From NCBI GenBank assembly GCA_021324455.1, contig JAJPJA010000103.1, forward strand, positions 1 through 64,000: a stretch of DNA of 64,000 nt, read 5' to 3'. The position numbers were made by a program, and so were the translations under genes. Positions 18,002 to 26,088 of the stretch are shown one piece after another; position 1 is the first letter of the stretch; every line of letters begins with the position of its first letter. This DNA is from Pseudomonadota bacterium. GTDB lineage: Bacteria > Desulfobacterota > Binatia > Binatales > Binataceae. The notes under the pieces were generated by a model. It was not told where the DNA came from. It did not search any database and saw only the letters and a program-made list of their open reading frames with translations.

Positions 18002-18349
18002 TCAGGGCACCGTCACTTTCGACACGCGGCCGTGCTGGTCGAAGACCACCAGCGTCCGTCCCGGATGATGACAGTAGTCCCAGATTTCCATGAGGTTGGA
18101 ATGCCAGCGGGGACAGTCCGAGGGCGGACTTCCCCACGCGGCCAGAACCTGGTCCCGCGTCATCCCTGGCGCCACGCGGCCGTCCTGAATCAGCGCGCGA
18201 ACCGAAGGATCGATTTCCGGATGCGCCGCCAGATAATCGCTGCGCCGCTGCTGGTTGAGTCCCGGCCCGCATCCAGGCAGACCGGCCAATGCCAGGCACA
18301 GGGCGATCAATCCCGCCCGTGCCGTCCAGGTAGAGGTCTTTTCCGTCAT
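18002..18349 (-). CDS. Small lipoprotein, SmpA/BamE-like fold possible
   Basis: Predicted lipoprotein of 115 residues. A signal peptide ending in LALAGLPGC gives a lipobox with Cys at 27. The mature part holds VRALIQDGRVAPGMTRDQVLAAWGSP, a pattern of the SmpA/OmlA (BamE) fold used by small outer-membrane lipoproteins, followed by a short beta segment ending in DQHGRVSKVTVP. Related proteins assist outer-membrane assembly, but this one may be only structurally alike. It converges on DUF1634 with a 10-bp gap and has no operon partner on its strand. Confidence 0.6.
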   Translation of the reverse strand: MTEKTSTWTARAGLIALCLALAGLPGCGPGLNQQRRSDYLAAHPEIDPSVRALIQDGRVAPGMTRDQVLAAWGSPPSDCPRWHSNLMEIWDYCHHPGRTLVVFDQHGRVSKVTVP

Positions 18350-18441
18350 AAGGTGGTGGAAGATAGCAGTAACCGGCGCAGATCGGCAGTCTGGAATTCA
18401 GTCCGGAACGGCGGCGCTTGCGGCCGGCTGGCGCCGGCGCT

Positions 18442-18825
18442 TCAGTCTCCCTTCACTAGCCGGTGCGAGTCGCTGTCGAAATGCTGGGTGGAGAATTCGA
18501 ACAGCTCGCAGTCTTCCAGCGCTTCCATCTGGTGAATCAGTCCGGTGGGCACGTCCATGCATTGGCCGGGCGACATCTCAAACTCCTCCACCGCATCGCC
18601 GTCCTCGGACTCCTTGACCCGCACCAGCATCCGCCCCGAGCGCAGGAAGAAGGTTTCGTTCTTGATCTTGTGAAAATGCAGCGAGCAGCGCTTGCCCTTT
18701 TTGATTTCGAGGATCTTGCCGCAGTACAGTTCGTTGTTGGCGATCCAGACTTCGCGCCCCCAGCCTTTGGGCACGATGCGGACGGGCTGCCTTGCACGGT
18801 TCATGGAGGAGACCTGAGATGCCAT
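18442..18825 (-). CDS. Cupin domain protein
   Basis: Single cupin of 127 residues. The first motif is seen as CSLHFHKIKNETFFLRSGRM (H, H, E as metal ligands) and the second as PTGLIHQMEA (H), arranged like the mannose-6-phosphate isomerase type II or sugar-nucleotide-binding cupins. The end is acidic and truncated compared with full sugar-phosphate enzymes, so it may bind a sugar phosphate without catalysing isomerisation. An internal ATG at 18804 would give a start at MNRARQ; no ribosome binding site decides between them. It is separated from the next gene by 72 bp. Confidence 0.72.
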   Translation of the reverse strand: MASQVSSMNRARQPVRIVPKGWGREVWIANNELYCGKILEIKKGKRCSLHFHKIKNETFFLRSGRMLVRVKESEDGDAVEEFEMSPGQCMDVPTGLIHQMEALEDCELFEFSTQHFDSDSHRLVKGD

Positions 18826-18897
18826 TAATTAGCCTGAAATACGGCTTTATTGCAAGCCGCTCATAACTTTCGGACAGAAATCGCGACAAATTGTTAA

Positions 18898-19770
18898 TCA
18901 ACGGCCCGGCGCCAGCGCCTCCATCGTGCGCTGGTCCGGCTGCGGTTTCTTGTCCGCGCGCAGCGGCAGGATACAGACGTGCGTCGCGCCGGCCCGATGA
19001 TGCGCCGCGATGCGCTCGCGGATCTGCTCCTCGTTGCCCCATGCCACGACCGCGTCGACCAGCCGGTCGCTGCCGCCGCCGGCGAAATCGGCGTCGGTGA
19101 ATCCCAGCGCCTTCAGCATGTTGGCGTAGTTGGGCAGGCGCGTGTAGGTCTTCATGTAGTTGCGGGCGGCGTCGCGCGCGATGCCGGGGTCGGTCTCCAG
19201 CATCACCGCCTGTTCGGCGCAGATCCACGGCTTCGGACCGATTGCGGCGCGGGCGCGCGCGGTATGCTCGGGCGGAACGAAATAGGTGTGGGTGCCATGG
19301 GTCTGCTCGGCCGCCAGCGCGAGCATCTTCGGATGCAGCGCGGCGATCACGATGGGCGGCTCTTCTTTGGGTTTGGCCGCCATGTAGAGCGCCGATTTCA
19401 TCCGGGGCAGATAGTCGCGCATGTAGGAGTAGGGTTTGGTGAATTCGCGGCCGCGCACCCGCACCAGCGGCTCGTGGCTGACGCCGATACCGAGCAGGAA
19501 GCGCCCGGCGGAAAGCTCGGCCAGGGTGCGCGCCCCCGCCATCATGGTCATCGGATCGCGCGCCCAGATATTGGCGATGCCGGTGGCGATAATCAGCCGC
19601 TCGGTGTTAGCGGCCAAATATCCGGCGTGGGCGAACGGCTCGCGTCCCACCGCCTCGGGGATCCACATCGCGCTGTAGCCGAGCTGTTCCACCTTGCGCG
19701 CGAACGCCGCGCTATCCGCCGCGGACAGCGGGTCGAGAATCGACCATAAACCGAGTTTTCCGATTTCCAT
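18898..19770 (-). CDS. F420-dependent luciferase-like oxidoreductase (TIGR03620-like)
   Basis: Luciferase-like protein of 290 residues, of the group that uses reduced coenzyme F420 in actinobacteria and Binatota-like lineages. Typical segments: LGYSAMWIPEAVGREPFAHAG near 33, LIIATGIANIWARDP near 60, LSAGRFLLGIGVSHEPLV near 95 and a C-terminal GATHVCILPL. This pattern fits the TIGR03620 family, but I infer the family from motifs, not from a search. Substrate unknown. It is divergent from another luciferase-like gene whose start is 132 bp away, so the pair may share regulation. Confidence 0.82.
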   Translation of the reverse strand: MEIGKLGLWSILDPLSAADSAAFARKVEQLGYSAMWIPEAVGREPFAHAGYLAANTERLIIATGIANIWARDPMTMMAGARTLAELSAGRFLLGIGVSHEPLVRVRGREFTKPYSYMRDYLPRMKSALYMAAKPKEEPPIVIAALHPKMLALAAEQTHGTHTYFVPPEHTARARAAIGPKPWICAEQAVMLETDPGIARDAARNYMKTYTRLPNYANMLKALGFTDADFAGGGSDRLVDAVVAWGNEEQIRERIAAHHRAGATHVCILPLRADKKPQPDQRTMEALAPGR

Positions 19771-19823
19771 ATCAAATGCTTAGCGGCTTTCGCCGGCTCC
19801 ATCCAGAGGATTTGTCCGCAGCT

Positions 19824-19852
19824 TCGACAATTGACCGCGCCGCGCGTATAAG
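19824..19852 (+). promoter_or_regulatory. Candidate sigma-70-type promoter for luciferase-like gene at 19902
   Basis: TCGACA (one mismatch to the -35 consensus) and TATAAG (-10-like) are separated by exactly 17 bp, about 50 bp before the ATG at 19902. It lies in the intergenic space between two divergent monooxygenase genes. Reasonable match, no experimental support. Confidence 0.4.
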
Positions 19853-19901
19853 CTCGAATGTCTGTGCCGCAGTGCATCTCGACGGCAGGGGTAGAAAGCA
19901 G

Positions 19902-20759
19902 ATGAAGATAGGCCTGATGTTCACCAATACCGGGGCTTTCACCGATCCCGAGCTGATGGCTCATCTGGCGGCCACCGCGGATCGATGCGGGATCGAATCG
20001 ATGTGGACTATCGAGCACGTGGTCATTCCGCAGGGATTTCAGACTCCGTATCCGTACTCGCGCGACGGTAAATTCCCCGGCGGCGAGATGGCGCCGATTC
20101 TCGATCCGCTGGTACCGCTGTCGTTTTGCGCGGCGATCACGTCAAAGCTCAGGTTCGGCACGGCGGTGATGATCCTCCCGCAGCGCCATCCGATTTACGT
20201 GGCCAAGGAGCTGGCCACGATCGACGTGATGTCCAACGGGCGGGTGATGCTGGGCGTCGGCAGCGGATGGCTTAAAGAGGAATTCGAGGCGGTACAGATC
20301 GATTTCCGCACCCGCGGGGCGCGCACCGACGAGGCCATTGCGGCGATCCGCGCGTTGTGGCGCGACGATCCGTCCACCTTCGAGGGCCGGCATTTCAAGT
20401 TCCGCCAGATGCGCAGCTTTCCCAAACCGGTCCAGAAGGGCGGCATTCCGATCCATATCGGAGGACATTCGCCGGCCGCGGTCCGCCGCGCCGCGCGTGT
20501 GGGCGACGGCTTCTTCCCCGCCCCCGGCAATCTTAACGTGCTCAAAGAGCTGTTCACCAAGGTACGCGAGGAATGCTCCAAAATCGGACGCAACCCGGCC
20601 GAGATTGAATTGTCCGCCGCCGGCCGCCTCACCCCCGACCTGATCAAAACATTCCAGGACATGGGCGTAAGCCGCGCGATGACGATGGTTCCGGGGGCCG
20701 ACCGCGACAGCATCTCGCGCGGTCTGGAGAAAATCGGCAACGAGTTGGTCAACCTGTAG
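19902..20759 (+). CDS. F420-dependent luciferase-like oxidoreductase (TIGR03619-like)
   Basis: Luciferase-like TIM-barrel protein of 285 residues. Marks of the F420-using group are IESMWTIEHVVIPQ near 28, RHPIYVAKELATIDVMSNGRVMLG near 87, the VGSGWLKEEFEA segment near 110 and KPVQKGGIPIHIGG near 165. The closely similar gene at 57137 carries the same GSGWLKEEFEA core. The ORF opens at 19776, but ATG 19902 is chosen because it starts the beta-1 strand and has AGAAAG upstream. It probably performs a hydride transfer or oxygenation on an unknown small molecule. Next gene on the strand is the DNA ligase, 103 bp away. Confidence 0.85.
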   Translation: MKIGLMFTNTGAFTDPELMAHLAATADRCGIESMWTIEHVVIPQGFQTPYPYSRDGKFPGGEMAPILDPLVPLSFCAAITSKLRFGTAVMILPQRHPIYVAKELATIDVMSNGRVMLGVGSGWLKEEFEAVQIDFRTRGARTDEAIAAIRALWRDDPSTFEGRHFKFRQMRSFPKPVQKGGIPIHIGGHSPAAVRRAARVGDGFFPAPGNLNVLKELFTKVREECSKIGRNPAEIELSAAGRLTPDLIKTFQDMGVSRAMTMVPGADRDSISRGLEKIGNELVNL

Positions 20760-20862
20760 CGCGCCGCTTCAGTCGGCCTGGGTTGCGCCCGCACCGGTGA
20801 CTGGCTCATTGGTGGGTGCGCCTATTGGGCCCGCCTCAAACTTGTGTTTTCCTAAGCCTGAC

Positions 20863-22530
20863 GTGGCCACGTTCCAGCAATTCGCCCAGACCTGTCAGGC
20901 GCTCAGCCAGACCCAGAGCCGGCTTCAGATGGCTGAGGTGGCGGGCGGCTTTCTGGCCCAACTGGACCTCGACCAGGCCGAAGCCGCTGCCCGCTTCATG
21001 ATTGGACGCGCGCTGCCGGTGGGCGACGAAGCCAGGCTTAACCTCAGCGGACGCGCCGTGTGGCGGGTCGCCGCCGAGCTTACCGGCGCCGCGGACCGCG
21101 GCGAGGATATCTTTGCCGAAGCGGTCGATTTCGGTGACGCGGTCGAGATCGTGATGCGTCTGCGCGACACCGAACCCGCGCCGACCTTGAGCATCGCCGA
21201 AGTGGCGGCCCGGATGCGCGAAATCGCCGCCGCCCAGGGCCGCCATGCGCGCCGGCGTAAACTCGACCTGCTGCGCGGCCTGTTCATCCGCGCGACCGCG
21301 CTGGAAGCGAAGTACCTGGCTAAAATTCTCATCCGCGAGATGCGCCACGGGATGAGCGAAGGCGTGATGCTGGACGCGATTGCCTACGCCACCGGCGCGC
21401 CGATCGCGGATGTGCGCCGGATCAACATGATGCAGGGCGACCCGGGCCGCGTCCTGCGCGTGTTGCGCGGCGATGCGGCGGCGCCGCAATCTGGCGGATT
21501 GGCGATGCGCCCGCTCAAACCGATGCTGGCGCAGCCCGCCGATACGGTGGCCGACGCCTTTGCCATGCTGGGCCCGGAACTGGCGCTGGAGCATAAGCTT
21601 GACGGCGCGCGCGTGCAGATCCATGGCGCCGCCGGCCACATCCGCATCTTCTCCCGCCGGCTCAACGAGATCACCCCGAGCCTGCCGGAGATCGCCGAGC
21701 TGATGGCGGCGCGAATCCCCAATCGCAGCTTCATTTTCGACGGCGAGGTGGTAGCCGTCGATCGGCAGGGCAATCCGCTCGCGTTCCAGGAGCTGATGCG
21801 CCGCTTCAGACGAATCCGCGAAGTGGAACGCCTGCGCGAGCAATCGCCCGTGCGGCTGTTCCTGTTCGATGTTTTGGGACTGGATGACGAGCTTCTGATC
21901 GATCGTGAGTATCGGGATCGTTTCGCGATTCTTCAGCAGACGGCGCACGCGGCGGGATTGGAGCTGGCCGGCAGATGCCTGCCCGCCAACCTCAATGAGG
22001 GCGAGCAGTTTTACGCCGCGGCGCGCGCGGCCGGCTATGAAGGCGTGATGGCCAAGCGGCTCGACAGCCGCTACAGCCCCGGAGTACGCGGCCGCGGATG
22101 GCTCAAGATCAAGGGCGCGCGCACTCTGGATCTGGTAATCGTCGCGGCGGATTGGGGCTACGGGCGGCGCCACGGATGGCTTTCGAACTACCATCTGGCC
22201 GCGCGCAGCGGGGCCGCGGACCAATTCGCCGAGGTCGGCAAAACATTCAAGGGGCTGACCGACGACCAGTTCCGGGAAATGACAGAGCGGCTGCTCGCGC
22301 TTAAAACAGCACAGCGCGGCGGCACCGTTTACGTCAGGCCCGCGGTGGTGGTGGAGGTGGCTTACAGCGATATCCAGCGCAGTCCGCAATACGAATGCGG
22401 GATGGCGCTGCGGTTTGCCCGTATCGTGCGCCTGCGTGAGGACAAAATCCCGGCCGACGCCGACTCAATCGAAAGCATCGGCCGGGAATTCGAACGTCAG
22501 ATTCTGCGCACCCCGCCTCAACCCGGTTAA
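20863..22530 (+). CDS. ATP-dependent DNA ligase, archaeal/eukaryal-type (LigB-like)
   Basis: Second ATP-dependent DNA ligase of the window, 555 residues from GTG 20863. It has an N-terminal DNA-binding domain (about 1-215, with LDLLRGLFIRATALEAKYLAKILIR style helices), then the catalytic core with motif I EHKLDGAR (Lys near 245), FDGEVVAV near 290, FDVLGL near 345, EGVMAKRLDS near 400, WLKIKG near 425, and an OB-fold to the end. The layout matches archaeal LigA/LigB and human ligase I, unlike the LigC protein at the left. I trim the ORF start at 20797 to 20863, where the start resembles that of homologs; this is not certain. It could act in repair; the main NAD-dependent ligase is not in the window. 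Confidence 0.88.
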   Translation: MATFQQFAQTCQALSQTQSRLQMAEVAGGFLAQLDLDQAEAAARFMIGRALPVGDEARLNLSGRAVWRVAAELTGAADRGEDIFAEAVDFGDAVEIVMRLRDTEPAPTLSIAEVAARMREIAAAQGRHARRRKLDLLRGLFIRATALEAKYLAKILIREMRHGMSEGVMLDAIAYATGAPIADVRRINMMQGDPGRVLRVLRGDAAAPQSGGLAMRPLKPMLAQPADTVADAFAMLGPELALEHKLDGARVQIHGAAGHIRIFSRRLNEITPSLPEIAELMAARIPNRSFIFDGEVVAVDRQGNPLAFQELMRRFRRIREVERLREQSPVRLFLFDVLGLDDELLIDREYRDRFAILQQTAHAAGLELAGRCLPANLNEGEQFYAAARAAGYEGVMAKRLDSRYSPGVRGRGWLKIKGARTLDLVIVAADWGYGRRHGWLSNYHLAARSGAADQFAEVGKTFKGLTDDQFREMTERLLALKTAQRGGTVYVRPAVVVEVAYSDIQRSPQYECGMALRFARIVRLREDKIPADADSIESIGREFERQILRTPPQPG

Positions 22531-22579
22531 GCGGCTGCGGCGCAGGCAATCTCGAGCCAAACACCAGCAAGGACCGGCA

Positions 22580-23044
22580 CTACTTCTTGCCTTCCTCCAC
22601 CTGGATCGGCACTTTGCGCGGCGACAGCTCCTTGGGCGCGGGCGCAGTCAGTTCCAATACCCCGTCCTTGTATGCCGCCTTGATATCCTCGGCCCTGACG
22701 CCGGCCGGCAGCGTCACCGAACGTTCGAAGGAGCCGTAGGTGACTTCCTTGAAGACAAAGTTGCGCTCCTTCTTCTCGTGCCGGTCCTCGCGCGATCCCT
22801 TGATGGTCAGGACGTCGCCGATGACGGTAATCTCGACGTTTTTCGGATCGATACCGGGGAGGTCGGCGCGTACCACCATCTTATCGCCTTCGACGTAGCA
22901 TTCGACGGCCGGCTCGAATCCGCCGGCTTCCTTGGCGCCGGGGCGTTTGCCGCGGCCCAGGAAGCGATCGAAAAGATCGTCGAAGTCGCGGCGAAAATGC
23001 TCCATCTCGCGAAACGGATTCCAGGTTTGAATTGAATTCGCCAT
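22580..23044 (-). CDS. Hsp20/alpha-crystallin small heat shock protein
   Basis: Small heat shock chaperone of 154 residues that holds unfolded proteins as oligomers. The alpha-crystallin domain runs from about 45 to 145: YVEGDKMVVRADLPGIDPKNVEITV, LTIKGSREDRHEKKERNF, and the conserved FERSVTLPAGVRAEDIKAAYKDGVLELTAP. The N-terminus includes WNPFREMEHFRRDFDDLF, typical of class A bacterial Hsp20. The true start is ATG 23044 with AGGAGCAG upstream; the ORF extends beyond it. A 17-bp palindrome with flanking promoter-like hexamers lies upstream (separate entry). Confidence 0.93.
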   Translation of the reverse strand: MANSIQTWNPFREMEHFRRDFDDLFDRFLGRGKRPGAKEAGGFEPAVECYVEGDKMVVRADLPGIDPKNVEITVIGDVLTIKGSREDRHEKKERNFVFKEVTYGSFERSVTLPAGVRAEDIKAAYKDGVLELTAPAPKELSPRKVPIQVEEGKK

Positions 23045-23133
23045 CGTACTGCTCCTGTGAATGGGAATTGAATCAACGCTCCGGATCAGTTCTTCAAGCG
23101 CTAAACGTGCCAACGAATTCGGAGGAGTCTTCG

Positions 23134-23160
23134 ATTTTAGCTGACTCCAGCGGAGTCAAA
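23134..23160 (-). promoter_or_regulatory. Palindromic operator-like element in the hsp20 promoter region
   Basis: TGACTCC-GCT-GGAGTCA (read on the minus strand) is a perfect 7-nt-arm palindrome. TTTGAC overlaps its left side and TAAAAT follows to the right with a 15-bp spacer, which would form a slightly short promoter for hsp20. It does not match CIRCE (TTAGCACTC-N9-GAGTGCTAA). It may be a regulator site, or a hairpin ending transcription from the acyl-CoA dehydrogenase gene, though there is no T-run. Confidence 0.4.
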
Positions 23161-23198
23161 CAGCCATTCTGAGTGTGCTTCAAAAGGAAGCACGACGG

Positions 23199-24383
23199 TC
23201 ATCCTCGGGGCAACTGCAGCACCCGTTCGCCGATCATGTTCTTCTGCACCGCGGTGGTGCCCCCCGCGATAGTCAACGACTCGCATCCCAGGATGCGCAG
23301 CAGCCACGCCCCCGAGGGCGCCAGCGCACTGCGCTGTTCCAGCAGCGCGTACTGGCCCAGCAGGTTGGTCGCGAACTTCACCATCCGTTGGGTCAATTCG
23401 GTGGCCACCAGCTTGCTGATCGACGCCTCGGGACCGGGCGGCAGTCCCTTGAGGCGGCTGGTCAGGCTGCGCATCCCATTGTACTTCTTGGCCGCCGCCT
23501 CGATCGCGAATTGCGCCAACTGCTGGCGCACCGCGGTGTCTTCGATCGCCGGCCGCCCCTCCAACTCCATTGCTTTGGCCAGCTCGACCAGTTCGGCAAG
23601 CGTTTGCTGACTGGCGCCCAGCGTCTCGCCGATACCGACCCGCTCATGCATCAGGGTGGAAATCAGCACCTGCCATCCGCCGTTGAGCGGTCCGAGCAGA
23701 TTTTCGCGCGGCACGCGCGTGTCTTCAAAGAAGATCTCGTTGAATTCCGCTTCGCCCGTGATCTGTCGCAGCGGCTTTACGGTCACTCCGGGCGACTTCA
23801 TGTCGACCAGCAGACAGCTCAGCCCCTTATGCTTGGGGGCGTGAAAGTCGGTGCGCACGAAGAGCTGACAGAAATGGGCGCGATGAGCGTGCGTGGTCCA
23901 GATCTTCTGTCCGTTGAGCACGAAATGGTCGCCCTGCAAATCGGCGCGGGTCTGGATCGAGGAGAGGTCCGAACCGGCGCCCGGCTCGGACAGGCCCTCG
24001 CACCAGATCTCCTCCGCCCGCAGTATCTTGTTGAGATAGCGATCCTTCTGCTGTTCGGTTCCCCACTGCATCAGGGCGGGACCGGTCATGATGATGCCGA
24101 GCACGTTGATGCCGACCGGCAGATTGAGCCGCGCCAGCTCCTGTCCGAAAATGACCTGCTCGATCAGGCTGGCGCCGCGCCCGCCATATTTTTTCGGCCA
24201 GCTGATTCCCGCCCATCCGCCTTCATAGAGCTTGGTATGCCACGCCTTGCCCCGCTCCCACAAAAGATCGTCGGTCAGCCTTTGCTTCTCCTCGCGGGAA
24301 AGCGGCGGCGGTTGATTGGCTTCAAGCCAGCTCCGGACCTCGTTGCGAAAGGCTTCCTGCTCGGGGGTGTAGCCGAAATCCAT
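23199..24383 (-). CDS. Acyl-CoA dehydrogenase
   Basis: FAD-dependent acyl-CoA dehydrogenase of 394 residues, introducing the alpha-beta double bond in an acyl-CoA thioester. Motifs: GGRGASLIEQVIFGQELAR near 70, WCEGLSEPGAGSDLSS near 127, the FAD/substrate loop KIWTTHAHRAHFCQLFVRT near 160, and the family C-terminus LTIAGGTTAVQKNMIGERVLQLPRG. The full set of three domains is present. The catalytic Glu cannot be pinned by eye. Similar enzymes act in steroid side-chain or branched-acid degradation, but that is only an analogy. The start has GGGAG at proper spacing. Confidence 0.9.
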   Translation of the reverse strand: MDFGYTPEQEAFRNEVRSWLEANQPPPLSREEKQRLTDDLLWERGKAWHTKLYEGGWAGISWPKKYGGRGASLIEQVIFGQELARLNLPVGINVLGIIMTGPALMQWGTEQQKDRYLNKILRAEEIWCEGLSEPGAGSDLSSIQTRADLQGDHFVLNGQKIWTTHAHRAHFCQLFVRTDFHAPKHKGLSCLLVDMKSPGVTVKPLRQITGEAEFNEIFFEDTRVPRENLLGPLNGGWQVLISTLMHERVGIGETLGASQQTLAELVELAKAMELEGRPAIEDTAVRQQLAQFAIEAAAKKYNGMRSLTSRLKGLPPGPEASISKLVATELTQRMVKFATNLLGQYALLEQRSALAPSGAWLLRILGCESLTIAGGTTAVQKNMIGERVLQLPRG

Positions 24384-24505
24384 AACGCGCTCCCTGGGCG
24401 AAATCGATGCTGCAATCCCGCCTCAATCTCTTACACGAAGCGGCGCCAAAATGAAGCCTCATGGCGGCTTGCCCGCCCAAAGCGCGCACGCGATGCTGGT
24501 GTAGG

Positions 24506-25243
24506 ATGCGCCGCGCGACCATATTTTCCTACCGATGCGGATGCTGCGGATTATGCTGCCGCGACAAGGTGATTGCGCTGGCGCCCTATGACGTGATGCG
24601 GATGGCGCAGGCGGCCGGATTGAGCACCGGCCAGACCATCGCCCACTTCACGCTGCGGCGCGGTTCGCTGCTGCGATTCAATCGCGACGGCTCCTGCGTT
24701 GCCTTGAGCAGCGGTCTATGCTCGATCCACCGCGGCCGGCCGCTTCCGTGCCGGCTTTATCCGCTGGGACTGGAATGGACGCCCGAGGGCGAGCGTTTCG
24801 TCACTTTGGAGCCGGCCGCCGGCTCCAAAGGAGTTTACGCAGAGCATGGCACGGTCGGCAGCTTTCTCGATCGGCAGGGCGTCCAGCCATATCTCGACGC
24901 CGTGCAATGCTACCGGACGCTGCTCCCGCTGATGCGCGATCGTATCCAGGCGCTGGCCGATTTCGAGAAAACCGAACCGGCGGAATTTCGCCGGGTTGCC
25001 GTGCGCGAGGCTTTGGCGGAGTCCGGTTACGACTACAATCCAATCATCGAAATGATGTTCGACTCGGATCCGTGGTCCGGGTTCGAGGCGGACGGGGTTC
25101 GCTCGACATCGCGGCACATCGCGCGCTTGCGCCAAGCAATCCAAGACAATCGCGATGCGCTCGAAGTGGCCGCCGCGGCGGTGCTTTTGGCGGTAAGTCT
25201 GGGCTGCACGCCGCAGGAGGCTTTCGCGCGGCGGCTGCGATGA
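24506..25243 (+). CDS. YkgJ-family cysteine cluster protein
   Basis: Protein of 245 residues of the YkgJ/CxxCxxCC (zinc/iron-chelating) family. The signature CGCCGLCCRDK sits at about 11-21, followed by CVALSSGLCSIHRGRPLPCRLYPL near 70-95, giving eight cysteines suited to a metal cluster. Such proteins are thought to bind Fe-S or zinc; function is not known. The rest is alpha-helical and has no clear motif. ATG 24506 is chosen as the first in-frame start before the cysteine cluster; the longer ORF start would add 15 residues. It is divergent from the acyl-CoA dehydrogenase. Confidence 0.78.
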   Translation: MRRATIFSYRCGCCGLCCRDKVIALAPYDVMRMAQAAGLSTGQTIAHFTLRRGSLLRFNRDGSCVALSSGLCSIHRGRPLPCRLYPLGLEWTPEGERFVTLEPAAGSKGVYAEHGTVGSFLDRQGVQPYLDAVQCYRTLLPLMRDRIQALADFEKTEPAEFRRVAVREALAESGYDYNPIIEMMFDSDPWSGFEADGVRSTSRHIARLRQAIQDNRDALEVAAAAVLLAVSLGCTPQEAFARRLR

Positions 25244-25251
25244 GGCGGCAA

Positions 25252-26076
25252 TCAGGCCTGATTGTCCGGCGCCGGCGCGACCACGCCCTCGTTGAGCGAT
25301 CCCGACCGGAAGCCGCCCAGATCGAGCGTCACGAAGCGGAAGCCCAACTTGCGGAATTCGCGCGACAGCAGTTCACCGATTTGCGGCTCCAGCAGGCGCG
25401 CCATCTCCTCTCGTCCCACCTCAAGCCGCGCGACTTCGCCGTGATAGCGCACGCGCACGACCCTGAACCCCATCGAGCGCAGCAGCTTCTCGCCGCCGGA
25501 GACCTGATGCAGCCGCTCCAGCGTAATCCGCGTGCCGTAGGGAAAACGTGAAGACAGGCACGGCGAGGCCGGCCGGTCCCAGGTCGGCAGCCCCATCATC
25601 TTCGACAGCTCGCGGATTTCCTGCTTGCTGAGTTCCGCCTCAACCAGCGGATGGCGCACGCGCTTCTCCGCCGCGGCCTGCATCCCGGGGCGGTAGTCGC
25701 GCAGGTCGTCGAGGTTAAGCCCATCGACGATGTGTTCGATGCCCAGTTCGGCGGCCTTCTGTTCGCATACGGTGAAGAGATTGTGCTTGCACAGGTAGCA
25801 TCGATTGAGCGGATTGGCGGCGTAGCCCGGGATCTCCAGTTCATTGGAGCTGATGACCAGGTGGCGCGCGCCGATCAGATCCGCGATTTCCCGGGCCGAG
25901 GCAAGGTCCTCATCCGGCATCGTGGGCGACGTGGTGGTCAGCGCCAACACCCGGTCGCCGGCCGCTTCGTGCGCCACCCGCAGCAGAAAGCTGGAATCCA
26001 CGCCGCCCGAGAACGCGACGATAACCGACCGCATCGGGGTGAAAATCGCCTGCAGGCGAGCCAGCTTGGTATCCAT
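25252..26076 (-). CDS. larE: ATP-dependent sacrificial sulfur transferase LarE
   Basis: LarE adds sulfur to the nickel-pincer nucleotide precursor of lactate racemase and related cofactors, usually giving up the sulfur of its own cysteine. The PP-loop SGGVDS is at residues 23-28 and the PP-ATPase-like core follows. The Cys of WDRPASPCLSSRFPYG is at residue 173 and matches the sacrificial cysteine of Lactobacillus LarE; an additional NRCYLCKHNLF pair lies at about 92-98. Length (274) is normal. No larB or larC neighbour is present, but cysK is 12 bp upstream on the same strand. A thiolation substrate elsewhere in the genome must be assumed. Confidence 0.9.
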   Translation of the reverse strand: MDTKLARLQAIFTPMRSVIVAFSGGVDSSFLLRVAHEAAGDRVLALTTTSPTMPDEDLASAREIADLIGARHLVISSNELEIPGYAANPLNRCYLCKHNLFTVCEQKAAELGIEHIVDGLNLDDLRDYRPGMQAAAEKRVRHPLVEAELSKQEIRELSKMMGLPTWDRPASPCLSSRFPYGTRITLERLHQVSGGEKLLRSMGFRVVRVRYHGEVARLEVGREEMARLLEPQIGELLSREFRKLGFRFVTLDLGGFRSGSLNEGVVAPAPDNQA

Positions 26077-26088
26077 CGCGGAGGTTCC

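Noticed and set aside
20836-22389. 517-codon minus-strand ORF
   Set aside because: It is antisense to the LigB-type ligase, with no recognisable fold.
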